Shown: piece after piece, positions 1 to 5,505 of the stretch
Position numbering within the stretch: the stretch's first letter is position 1
Layout of the letters: every line of letters starts with the position of its first letter
Origin: M0108 sp049654905
Lineage (GTDB): Bacteria; Pseudomonadota; Gammaproteobacteria; Chromatiales; Chromatiaceae
Length of the DNA: 6,213 bases
Direction: 5' to 3'
Assembly (NCBI GenBank): GCA_049654905.1
Contig: JBASIS010000228.1
Coordinates: forward strand, 1-6,213
Notes under the pieces: generated by a model
What the model saw: only the letters and a program-made list of their open reading frames with translations
What the model was told of the DNA's origin: nothing
The model's database searches: none
Translations under genes and position numbers: made by a program

Positions 1-78
1 GTCATTGGCCGGCCCATCACGGCGGCCGCCGATCCCTTGGCGGCGCTGGCCATGATCGAGAACGAATTAGGATCCTAA
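1..78 (+). CDS. pyrF: Orotidine 5'-phosphate decarboxylase, C-terminal end (partial)
   Basis: Frame 1 is open from the first base to a TAA at 76-78 and gives 25 residues beginning VIGRPITAAADPLAAL. The string GRPIT followed by A-x-DP is the conserved C-terminal phosphate-binding segment of PyrF, where the Gly-Arg pair contacts the substrate phosphate. PyrF decarboxylates OMP to UMP in the cytoplasm, the last step of de novo pyrimidine synthesis. The start and the catalytic Lys/Asp residues lie left of the window. The stretch is too short for the ORF track cut-off, and the call rests on this single motif plus the correct position next to a stop codon. Its neighbour galU lies 109 bp downstream in the same direction; the hairpin between them suggests they may be separate transcripts. 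Confidence 0.85.
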   Translation, partial: VIGRPITAAADPLAALAMIENELGS

Positions 79-161
79 CCAGGATGAGGGTAGATCCAGG
101 GTGCCTGGTCTGGCCCTGGGCTTTTCAGTCACACCAGCCCCGGCACCGCCCAGGATGAGGG
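79..161 (+). repeat. 12-bp direct repeat flanking the pyrF-galU hairpin
   Basis: CCAGGATGAGGG occurs at 79-90 and again at 150-161, exactly identical, 71 bp apart. The two copies bracket the hairpin at 96-119. The first 8 bases recur once more at 1133-1140 in the galU-Uma2 gap. The role is unknown. Coordinates span from the first to the second copy. Confidence 0.6.
96..125 (+). terminator. Candidate Rho-independent terminator after pyrF
   Basis: CCAGGG at 96-101 is complementary to CCCTGG at 114-119, and a T-G wobble (95:120) can extend the stem. The stem is followed by C and four T residues (122-125). It lies 17 bp past the pyrF stop. The T-run is short, so termination may be partial. An upstream ATG-less extension of galU that would start at 101 lies inside this hairpin, which argues against that start. 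Confidence 0.45.
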
Positions 162-175
162 GTCATCACATTGAA

Positions 176-187
176 CGGGGGTATCCC
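176..187 (+). promoter_or_regulatory. Ribosome binding site deciding the galU start
   Basis: A run of five G (177-181) sits six bases before ATG 188, a workable Shine-Dalgarno match. It selects ATG 188 over the in-frame upstream GTG at 101. The Uma2-family gene has an almost identical leader at 1281-1292. Confidence 0.55.
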
Positions 188-1060
188 ATGGCCATCATTC
201 GCAAAGCCGTATTTCCCGTCGCGGGTCTGGGGACCCGCTTCCTGCCGGCCACCAAGGCCAGCCCCAAGGAGATGTTGCCGGTGGTGGATAAGCCACTCAT
301 CCAGTATGCGGCGGAGGAGTCCGAGGCGGCGGGCATCTCGCAGTTGATCTTCGTCACCGGCCGCGCTAAGCGCTCGATCGAGGATCATTTCGACAAGGCC
401 TACGAGGTGGAGGCCGAACTCAGTAACGCGGGCAAAAAGGATCTGCTGGATATCGTCCGCAACATCCTGCCGTCCCATGTGACCTGCATCTACCTGCGCC
501 AGGCCGAGGCCCTGGGTCTGGGCCATGCCGTCCTCTGCGCCAAGCCGGTGGTGGGTCACGAGCCCTTTGCTGTCCTGCTCGCGGATGACCTCATCAAGGG
601 CGATGGCCAGGGCGTCGTGGCCCAGATGGCCGACGTTTACGAGCGTTATGGCTGTTCGGTGCTGTGCGTCGAAGAGGTGCCCTGGGAAGAGACGAACAAG
701 TACGGTATCGTCGAAACCGAAAAGGGGCCGGATGGCGAATTGCGGGTCACCTCCATCGTCGAGAAACCCGCGCCCCAGGATGCCAAGTCCAACCTCGCCG
801 TGGTTGGCCGTTACCTGCTCACCCCGCGCATCTTTTCCAAACTCGAGACCACCGGGCGCGGCAAGGGCGGCGAGATCCAGCTCACCGATGCCATCTCCGC
901 CCTGCTTCAGGATGAGCCCGTCATCGCCTACCCCTTCCGCGGCAAGCGCTACGACTGCGGCAGCAAACTCGGCTATCTGGAGGCCCAGGTCGAATTCGGT
1001 TTGGCACACAAGGATTTGGGCGAGGATTTTCGCGCTTATCTGCGTGGCATGGACTTCTAA
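188..1060 (+). CDS. galU: UTP--glucose-1-phosphate uridylyltransferase
   Basis: GalU joins UTP and glucose 1-phosphate to give UDP-glucose and pyrophosphate in the cytoplasm, feeding lipopolysaccharide, capsule, trehalose and glycogen-type pathways. The 290-residue product has the usual family length. Seen in order: the nucleotide-binding signature GLGTRFLPATKASPKE (13-28), the VDKPLIQY segment (33-40), FVTGRAKRSIEDHFD (55-69), RQAEALGLGHA (104-114), the LADDLI segment (131-136) with the Asp pair expected to bind magnesium, YGIVE (172-176), VEKP (191-194), GKGGEIQLTDAI (225-236) and YDCGSKLGY (255-263). The start at 188 gives the standard N-terminus AIIRKAVFPVAGLG and has a G-rich ribosome site. 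The frame is open further upstream to 101, but those 29 extra residues do not resemble GalU and overlap a hairpin. No missing key residue is visible. It follows pyrF in the same direction; a shared transcript is possible only if the hairpin leaks. Confidence 0.97.
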   Translation: MAIIRKAVFPVAGLGTRFLPATKASPKEMLPVVDKPLIQYAAEESEAAGISQLIFVTGRAKRSIEDHFDKAYEVEAELSNAGKKDLLDIVRNILPSHVTCIYLRQAEALGLGHAVLCAKPVVGHEPFAVLLADDLIKGDGQGVVAQMADVYERYGCSVLCVEEVPWEETNKYGIVETEKGPDGELRVTSIVEKPAPQDAKSNLAVVGRYLLTPRIFSKLETTGRGKGGEIQLTDAISALLQDEPVIAYPFRGKRYDCGSKLGYLEAQVEFGLAHKDLGEDFRAYLRGMDF

Positions 1061-1087
1061 AATCGCCTGGATGTCATAGGAAAGTGG

Positions 1088-1118
1088 CTGGCGGCGAGGC
1101 GGGTTGACTAGCCGCCAG
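1088..1118 (+). terminator. Inverted repeat downstream of galU, weak terminator candidate
   Basis: CTGGCGGC (1088-1095) is perfectly complementary to GCCGCCAG (1111-1118), with a 15-base loop. A shorter alternative pairs GGCGG (1098-1102) with CCGCC (1112-1116). It starts 28 bp after the galU stop, where a terminator is expected, but the following bases GGTTGTTAG make a poor U-tract. Confidence 0.35.
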
Positions 1119-1144
1119 GGTTGTTAGCATCGCCAGGATGTGGC

Positions 1145-1186
1145 AAGGGCCGGTTTGGGTTGGCAACTCCTTCCGGACCGGCTCTT
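1145..1186 (+). repeat. Long imperfect hairpin in the galU-Uma2 gap
   Basis: The arm 1145-1154 (AAGGGCCGGT) pairs with 1177-1186 (ACCGGCTCTT) over ten positions with one G-T wobble, and two more wobbles can extend it inward. Inside the loop, GGGTT (1157-1161) pairs with AACTC (1165-1169) around a three-base turn. No T-run follows, so it does not look like an intrinsic terminator. It may be an RNA structure or a REP-like element. Confidence 0.5.
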
Positions 1187-1207
1187 AGCCGCGAATCACA
1201 CCCCTCC

Positions 1208-1237
1208 CCGGTTAGGAATCTAGGCCCCGTTAGCCGG
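1208..1237 (+). repeat. Third inverted repeat in the galU-Uma2 gap
   Basis: CCGGTTA (1208-1214) pairs with TAGCCGG (1231-1237) over seven positions with one G-T wobble and a 16-base loop. It is 56 bp before the Uma2-family start. No U-tract follows. Confidence 0.35.
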
Positions 1238-1292
1238 CGGCCCAGCGGAGCGGTCTCGACAAGTTCCCGTCAATTCATTTCGGGGGTTATCC

Positions 1293-1862
1293 ATGAGCAC
1301 CCAGCTCATACTCCAGTTCACGCCGCGGGATTATCTGGCCTGGGAACGGCAACAGGAAACCCGCCATGAATATTTCGCCGGCGAGATCTACGCCATGACC
1401 GGGGCGAGCCGGGAACATAACCTGGTATGCCTCAATATCGCCGCCAGTCTGCATACCCAATTGCGTGGTAAACCCTGCGAGGTCTATAACAATGATATGC
1501 GGGTGAAGGTCAGCGAGACCGGCATCTACACCTATCCGGACATCGTGGCCGCCTGCGCGGATCCGCAATTCGAGGACGCCGAGGTCGATACGCTGCTCAA
1601 TCTGGTGTTGATCATCGAGGTGCTGTCCGATTCAACCGAGCCGTACGATCTTGGCGCCAAGTTCCAGCATTACCGCACCCTGCCGTCCTTGCGGGACTAT
1701 CTGCTGGTGGCGCAAACCGAATACCGGGTGGAGCATTATGTCCGCGAGGCCAGTAGCCGCTGGTCGCTGACCGAATATCGGGGACTTGATGACAGGATCG
1801 AACTGGCCTCGGTGGACTGTCGGCTGATCTTGCGCGATATGTACGAGCGCGTGCCGCTATGA
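1293..1862 (+). CDS. Uma2-family PD-(D/E)XK endonuclease-like protein (DUF820)
   Basis: The 189-residue product matches the Uma2/DUF820 family, restriction-endonuclease-fold proteins that are usually encoded as stand-alone genes and whose biological role is poorly known. Seen: the N-terminal YLAWERQQETRHEYFAGEI (14-32) with the usual HEYF-x-GEI pattern, TGASREHN (36-43), the NNDMRVKV strand (66-73), TYPDIV (80-85) with the PD motif Asp83, LIIEVLSDSTE (106-116) with Glu109, and AKFQHYRTLPSLRDYLLV (122-139) with Lys123. Asp83, Glu109 and possibly a displaced Lys (such as Lys123) are the likely active-site set; that assignment is inference from the family pattern. The length is typical and the frame is intact. 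The start at 1293 has five G at 1282-1286 as ribosome site. It sits alone between galU and kup with gaps on both sides, so it is probably a separately acquired gene. Nuclease activity on DNA is not demonstrated by the sequence. Confidence 0.93.
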   Translation: MSTQLILQFTPRDYLAWERQQETRHEYFAGEIYAMTGASREHNLVCLNIAASLHTQLRGKPCEVYNNDMRVKVSETGIYTYPDIVAACADPQFEDAEVDTLLNLVLIIEVLSDSTEPYDLGAKFQHYRTLPSLRDYLLVAQTEYRVEHYVREASSRWSLTEYRGLDDRIELASVDCRLILRDMYERVPL

Positions 1863-1940
1863 CCATGAGCCTTGCCACCTCCAGCCCATCCGACCCCAGT
1901 GAACGGTGCCTGGGTGACCAGCGCGGGGGCGTCTTGGCCT

Positions 1941-1992
1941 GAGGGCGGCCTGGGCAGCGGATCCCTTCCTAGCGGAAGTGGGCCTCCTTTTT
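1941..1992 (+). terminator. Possible terminator region between Uma2 gene and kup
   Basis: CTTCC (1965-1969) and GGAAG (1974-1978) form a small hairpin with a TAGC loop. It can be nested in a weaker outer pairing of GGCC (1947-1950) with GGCC (1981-1984). The run of five T at 1988-1992 follows soon after. The structure is imperfect, so the call is tentative. Confidence 0.3.
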
Positions 1993-2006
1993 AGTGGCAA
2001 TCGGTC

Positions 2007-2018
2007 AGGAAGAGACGG
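2007..2018 (+). promoter_or_regulatory. Ribosome binding site of kup
   Basis: AGGAAGAGA starts at 2007, with purines ending six bases before ATG 2022. The hydrolase gene on the other strand has a similar purine leader (AGAAGAGAC) before its ATG. Confidence 0.5.
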
Positions 2019-2021
2019 ACC

Positions 2022-3929
2022 ATGAACAAAGCAGAGGTTCCTGGGACATCCGGTCCCAATGAGTCAAGCTTGCCTTCACGCCCAGCGCTGCCGGCTATTA
2101 CGCTCGCCGCCATCGGGGTGGTCTTCGGCGACATCGGCACCAGCCCTCTCTATGCCTTGAAGGAAATTTTCAACGGCCACCACCCCATGCCGGTCACCCC
2201 GGAAAACATCCTCGGCATGCTCTCCATGGTCTTCTGGTCGATCATGGTGCTGGTCTCGATCAAGTATCTGATGATCATCATGCGCGCCGACAATCATGGC
2301 GAAGGCGGCTCCCTTGCGCTACTCGCCCTGGTGACCGAACGCGCCAGAAATCCCCGCATGGCCTGGGCCATCACCCTGGTGGGTATCTTCGCCGCCGCCC
2401 TCTTCTACGGCGACAGCATGATCACGCCGGCGATTTCCGTCCTGTCGGCCGTCGAGGGTCTGGAGATCGTGACCACCCGGTTCGATCCCTATGTCATGCC
2501 GATCACCCTGATCATTATCATGGGGCTCTTTGCCATCCAGAAGCGCGGGACGGGTGCCGTCGGCCTCTTGTTTGGACCGGTTATGATCGCCTGGTTCGGC
2601 ATTCTCGGCCTCCTTGGGGTAGTGGCGATCAGCCAGCATCCGGGCGTCCTGATGGCGCTGCTACCGACTTATGCCACGAGTTTTATTCAGACCCACCCCT
2701 TGATGGCCTTTCTCTCCCTGGGCTCGGTGGTACTGGCGGTCACGGGTGGGGAGGCGCTTTACACCGATATGGGCCATTTCGGCCGATTACCGATTCGCCT
2801 GGCCTGGTTCGGTTTCGTGATGCCTGCCCTGGTCCTCAATTACTTCGGGCAGGGGGCCCTGCTGCTTGCGGAACCCGGCGCTATCGCCAGCCCCTTCTTC
2901 TACCTGGTGCCGGACTGGGCACGGGTGCCCATGGTGGTGCTGTCCACCCTGGCCACCGTGATTGCCTCGCAAGCCGTGATCTCCGGGGCCTTCTCCCTGG
3001 CCCGCCAGTCGATCCAGATGGGGCTGCTGCCGCGGATGCGGGTCGTCCATACCTCCGGCTATGAAGAAGGACAAATCTATGTGCCCTTCACCAACTGGAC
3101 CATTTGCCTGGCTGTCCTGGCCCTCGTCATCGGCTTCGAGACTTCGTCCAATCTGGCCTCGGCCTATGGCCTCGCCGTCACGGGCACCATGCTGATCGAC
3201 ACCCTCCTCATCGCCTTTGTCATGGTCTGGCTGTGGCGTTGGCATAAGCTGGTCGTGGTCCTCATTGCCGGCCTCTTGCTCACCATCGACATCGCCTTCT
3301 TTGCCGCCAACGCCATCAAGATCCCCAGTGGCGGTTGGTTCCCCCTCGCCATCGGCATCCTGGCCTTCACGGTGCTCACCACCTGGCGCCGTGGTCGCCG
3401 TCTCGTGGCCAACGAAATGGCCGAGCGGAGCGTCCCGATGGAGGAGTTTCTGCAATCGATTGGTGACGTGCATCGCGTATCGGGGACGGCCGTGTTCCTG
3501 ACCAGTTCCAAGGAGGGCGTACCCTCGGCCCTGCTCCATAACCTCAAGCACAATAAGGTGCTGCACGACCGAGTGGTGCTCCTCACCCTGGAAACCACCC
3601 ACACCCCCTACGTCAGTGCCATGAGTCGCGCGCAATTGCAGCCGATGAGCCAGGGCTTCAAACGCATCATCCTGCGCTACGGTTTCATGGAAAGTCCGGA
3701 CGTGCCCGCGGCCCTGGCGCAATGCCAAGATTTTGGCGGACGTTTCAACCTGATGGACACGACCTTTTACCTCTCCCGGGAATCCATCGTGTTGACCAGG
3801 ACCCAGCACATGTGGCCCTTGCGCGCCCGCCTCTTCGCCTTCCTGACCAAAAATGCCACCAGTGCCAGCGACTTCTTCCAGATCCCGGCCAACCGCGTCG
3901 TCGAACTGGGGTCCCAACTGGTGATCTGA
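2022..3929 (+). CDS. kup: Low-affinity potassium transport system protein Kup (KUP/HAK/KT family)
   Basis: Kup imports K+ with protons across the inner membrane. The 635-residue product is full length (E. coli Kup is 622). A hydrophilic tail of about 24 residues precedes twelve expected membrane segments up to about residue 455, then a cytoplasmic C-terminal domain. Signatures seen: GVVFGDIGTSPLYALKEIF (32-50), where Asp37 matches E. coli Asp23; NHGEGGSLALL (91-101); FYGDSMITPAISVLSAVEGLE (128-148, first part quoted), where Asp131 occupies the position of E. coli Glu116, a change shared by many family members; GGEALYTDMGHFG (242-254); NYFGQGALLL (273-282); VIASQAVISGAFSLARQ (313-329); GQIYVPFTNW (350-359); SNLASAYGLAVTGTM (376-390). 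The C-terminal domain keeps HNLKHNKVLH (506-515), TTFYLSRES (580-588) and the IPxNRVVELGSQ end (621-632). No key residue appears missing. It converges on the hydrolase gene with 12 bp between the stops. I see no known riboswitch upstream. Confidence 0.96.
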   Translation: MNKAEVPGTSGPNESSLPSRPALPAITLAAIGVVFGDIGTSPLYALKEIFNGHHPMPVTPENILGMLSMVFWSIMVLVSIKYLMIIMRADNHGEGGSLALLALVTERARNPRMAWAITLVGIFAAALFYGDSMITPAISVLSAVEGLEIVTTRFDPYVMPITLIIIMGLFAIQKRGTGAVGLLFGPVMIAWFGILGLLGVVAISQHPGVLMALLPTYATSFIQTHPLMAFLSLGSVVLAVTGGEALYTDMGHFGRLPIRLAWFGFVMPALVLNYFGQGALLLAEPGAIASPFFYLVPDWARVPMVVLSTLATVIASQAVISGAFSLARQSIQMGLLPRMRVVHTSGYEEGQIYVPFTNWTICLAVLALVIGFETSSNLASAYGLAVTGTMLIDTLLIAFVMVWLWRWHKLVVVLIAGLLLTIDIAFFAANAIKIPSGGWFPLAIGILAFTVLTTWRRGRRLVANEMAERSVPMEEFLQSIGDVHRVSGTAVFLTSSKEGVPSALLHNLKHNKVLHDRVVLLTLETTHTPYVSAMSRAQLQPMSQGFKRIILRYGFMESPDVPAALAQCQDFGGRFNLMDTTFYLSRESIVLTRTQHMWPLRARLFAFLTKNATSASDFFQIPANRVVELGSQLVI

Positions 3930-3941
3930 GGCCCCCGCCCG

Positions 3942-5057
3942 TTACAAGTTGGCCCCCGGGGTCACGTCCTGGGCCTGCAAGGTCGTCGGCATGGGCAGGT
4001 GCTGGATCGTCTTGCCGCCAAAGTCGACCTTGTTCAGGTCCACCTTGCGGATAGTCAGATCGCCGTAGGTGCGGAAGTAGGCGATGCGGTGCTGGAGGTC
4101 ATAGACCGTTGCCCATTCGGTCTTGTCGTAGGTCAGGGTTGGGGCATCGCCAGATTTTGACGCGGTCTTTTCCGCCACCGCGCCGAGGGGGATGTCCACC
4201 GCGTTCAAGATGTGAAAGGCCAGGTTGGTCCCTTCCGCTGCGGTCGCTACCGGGACGGCCGAAAAGGCCAGGGCGGTGGCCTTGAGGAATCGGCTGGGCG
4301 GGGTGTAGTCACCGGGCAACCCGAGCAATCCCGTGCCCTGGCCGAGGGGTTGGACCTCGACGGCCCCGAGCTTGAGCCCGTCAACGTTGATGTTGGTGAG
4401 ATTGATGTTATTGCGCAGGTTGTTTTGGTGCCAGTCGAAGGGCGGGGAATTGGTGAGGACGCCGACGGGATTGTCATGCATATGCAGCTTGCCCCCCAGG
4501 TACTCGATCACCAGAGAGCCCCCGGCGGCATCGCGGATGGTCCAGTGCAGTGGCAGGGGCCCCGCCTGGGGCAGGATGAGTTCGTAAACGGTCAGTTTCG
4601 GCAGCGCGGCCCGCACCTCGGCCACGGTCGCGAACTGACTCAGTATCCAGTTGGCGAGATCGACGTTGGAGACCGCGTGCTTGCCATCGGCGGGGAAGGG
4701 CTGGTACTCGGCAAAACCCGGGAGGAAGAGGGCGCCGACCGACAGGCCCGCCTCATTGAGGCCGTCCGCGGCGATGTCCAGGCCAAGGGCATTGATGCCG
4801 AGGAAGCCGTGCTTCGCGGTCCAGGGCGTGCCGGGTTTGAGGTCGGGGCGGGTCGCGGTGAGCAGGTGGCCCCGTGGAACCAGCATCACCTGGCTTTTGA
4901 GATCCATCTCGAACTCCATGGATCGGGCGGCGATCCAGGCCCCGTCCTGGGCCTGGAGTCGGAAGGAGGTGCAAGCCTGCGCGGGCAGGGCGATGGCCGT
5001 GAGGGCGCCGGCGACAAGGGCGGCCAGCAAGGCGCGGCGAAGGGGTTTGGAGGGCAT
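3942..5057 (-). CDS. Exported choloylglycine hydrolase / penicillin V acylase-type Ntn hydrolase
   Basis: This is a linear amide C-N hydrolase of the Ntn (N-terminal nucleophile) superfamily; members cleave conjugated bile salts, penicillin V or, in some Gram-negative cases, acyl-homoserine lactones. From ATG 5057 the product has 371 residues. Residues 1-28 are a signal peptide: basic KPLRR start, a leucine/alanine-rich core, and an ALPAQA cleavage site directly before Cys29, so signal peptidase I would expose the catalytic N-terminal Cys. Numbering from that Cys as 1, I find Arg17, Glu20, Asn175 (in VLTNSP) and Arg228 (in PPSRFLKA), which fit the family's Cys1, Arg17, Asp20, Asn175 and Arg228 except for Glu in place of Asp. 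GLFLPGFAEYQ-like sequence near 83-92 matches the substrate loop, with Phe where Tyr or Asn is usual. The frame is open to 5120 (GTG), but that adds 21 residues before the signal peptide; purines AGAAGAGA precede ATG 5057. The substrate cannot be told from sequence. Periplasmic location is inferred. Confidence 0.9.
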   Translation of the reverse strand: MPSKPLRRALLAALVAGALTAIALPAQACTSFRLQAQDGAWIAARSMEFEMDLKSQVMLVPRGHLLTATRPDLKPGTPWTAKHGFLGINALGLDIAADGLNEAGLSVGALFLPGFAEYQPFPADGKHAVSNVDLANWILSQFATVAEVRAALPKLTVYELILPQAGPLPLHWTIRDAAGGSLVIEYLGGKLHMHDNPVGVLTNSPPFDWHQNNLRNNINLTNINVDGLKLGAVEVQPLGQGTGLLGLPGDYTPPSRFLKATALAFSAVPVATAAEGTNLAFHILNAVDIPLGAVAEKTASKSGDAPTLTYDKTEWATVYDLQHRIAYFRTYGDLTIRKVDLNKVDFGGKTIQHLPMPTTLQAQDVTPGANL

Positions 5058-5172
5058 GGCGAGTCTCTTCTGGGGGCGAGGACGGGGGAGGGATTCAGGC
5101 GGAAAGGCGTCACTGGCCACTCATTAAGGGATCGACCAGGGGCGTGCACCGGGTTGACTGTCGGTAGCGGGT

Positions 5173-5179
5173 AAAAAAA
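5173..5179 (-). other. T-run downstream of the small ORF
   Basis: Seven consecutive A on the plus strand read as seven T on the minus strand, just after the 51-codon ORF. I could not find a strong GC stem directly before it (the sequence GATGACAGTCC gives only a few pairs), so a terminator is not supported. Confidence 0.3.
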
Positions 5180-5188
5180 GGACTGTCA

Positions 5189-5344
5189 TCACCAGGGCCA
5201 TATTGAGGTGATCTGCGCAATCCTGCCGGGTATTTCCAGCAAGGCCGCCAGTTCATCAATGTGGATGTCGGGCAGGCCATAAAGATCATCAAGCAGTTCC
5301 TCAAGCCCATAGAGGTTGCAGTCAGGCAAGTCTTCATCAGTCAT
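5189..5344 (-). CDS. Possible small acidic protein, 51 aa, unknown function
   Basis: ATG at 5344-5342 opens a 51-codon frame ending in tandem TGA TGA stops (5191-5186). I do not recognise the product. It begins MTDEDLPDCNLYGLEELLDD and has 12 Asp/Glu against one Arg, no membrane segment, and ends in WPW. It holds two copies of the pattern L-P-D-x-x-(L/I)-x-x-L-x-x-L-L, at residues 6-18 and 24-36, 18 residues apart, with synonymous codon differences between the copies, which favours a real protein. A GTG three codons upstream (5353) is an alternative start. The ribosome site is weak (GGATGTGAAG before the ATG), and third-codon G+C is lower than in neighbouring genes. A competing 75-codon frame over 5337-5110 has an unlikely Cys/Met-rich composition and is not preferred. 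It lies between the kinase and hydrolase genes in the same direction. Confidence 0.4.
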   Translation of the reverse strand: MTDEDLPDCNLYGLEELLDDLYGLPDIHIDELAALLEIPGRIAQITSIWPW

Positions 5345-5403
5345 CTGCTTCACATCCGGGACCTTGGTTCCAAGCGAATGCCCAACAACATTATCGGACG
5401 CAG

Positions 5404-5418
5404 CATGAGACCCTCATG
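5404..5418. repeat. Short perfect inverted repeat CATGAG-acc-CTCATG
   Basis: Six bases pair perfectly around a three-base loop. On the minus strand it lies about 90 bp after the kinase stop and 60 bp before the small ORF. No T-run follows on either strand, so it may be a protein-binding site or chance. Confidence 0.35.
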
Positions 5419-5460
5419 ACTGCCCGCGGTTCCTCAATGAGTCACCGGCTGATGAAACCC

Positions 5461-5500
5461 TCTTGAATAATCATTGATATCATTAGGTTGCTTTTTCGTG
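5461..5500. other. A+T-rich patch after the kinase gene
   Basis: About 70 percent A+T (28 of 40) in an otherwise GC-rich window. It contains the palindrome TGATATCA (5475-5482) and a direct repeat ATCATT at 5470-5475 and 5479-5484. It could be a promoter or binding region for the small ORF, but no good -35/-10 pair is visible. Confidence 0.4.
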
Positions 5501-5505
5501 ATGGT

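Larger units (their letters stand above)
5058..5505. other. 448-bp stretch between the hydrolase and kinase genes
   Basis: No long gene is convincing here. It holds a possible 51-codon ORF on the minus strand (5344-5189), a run of seven A at 5173-5179 (seven T on the minus strand, 9 bp past that ORF's stop), a 6-bp inverted repeat at 5404-5418 and an A+T-rich patch at 5461-5500. The promoter for the hydrolase should lie within 5058-5188, but I see no clear -35/-10 pair on the minus strand. Confidence 0.6.

Noticed and set aside
101..187. 29-residue N-terminal extension of galU
   Set aside because: It does not resemble GalU N-termini, starts inside a hairpin, and ATG 188 has a better ribosome site and the standard start of the family.
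125..1009. 294-codon ORF antisense to galU
   Set aside because: Opposite a certain GalU; composition and lack of motifs mark it as a shadow.
1104..1130. TTGACT and TAGCAT as a promoter for the Uma2 gene
   Set aside because: The spacing of 15 and poor -10 match are not convincing, and it lies about 160 bp before the start.
1859..1942. 27-codon ORF starting at an ATGA overlap with the Uma2 stop
   Set aside because: The overlap is suggestive of coupling, but the product (Ser/Pro/Gly-rich) has no recognisable feature and a 4-bp overlap is likely by chance.
2787..3917. 376-codon ORF antisense to kup
   Set aside because: Kup is a clear full-length gene on the other strand; the antisense product is a Gly/His/Asp/Gln-rich shadow of its codon bias with no domain.
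4212..5174. 320-codon plus-strand ORF antisense to the hydrolase
   Set aside because: Low-complexity Gly-rich translation opposite a well-supported enzyme gene; a GC-rich shadow frame.
5153..5180. TTGACT followed by an A-run as a plus-strand promoter
   Set aside because: No -10 box at proper spacing and no plus-strand gene follows.
5110..5337. 75-codon minus-strand ORF rich in Cys and Met
   Set aside because: Unlikely composition, and overlaps in another frame with the better 51-codon acidic ORF.
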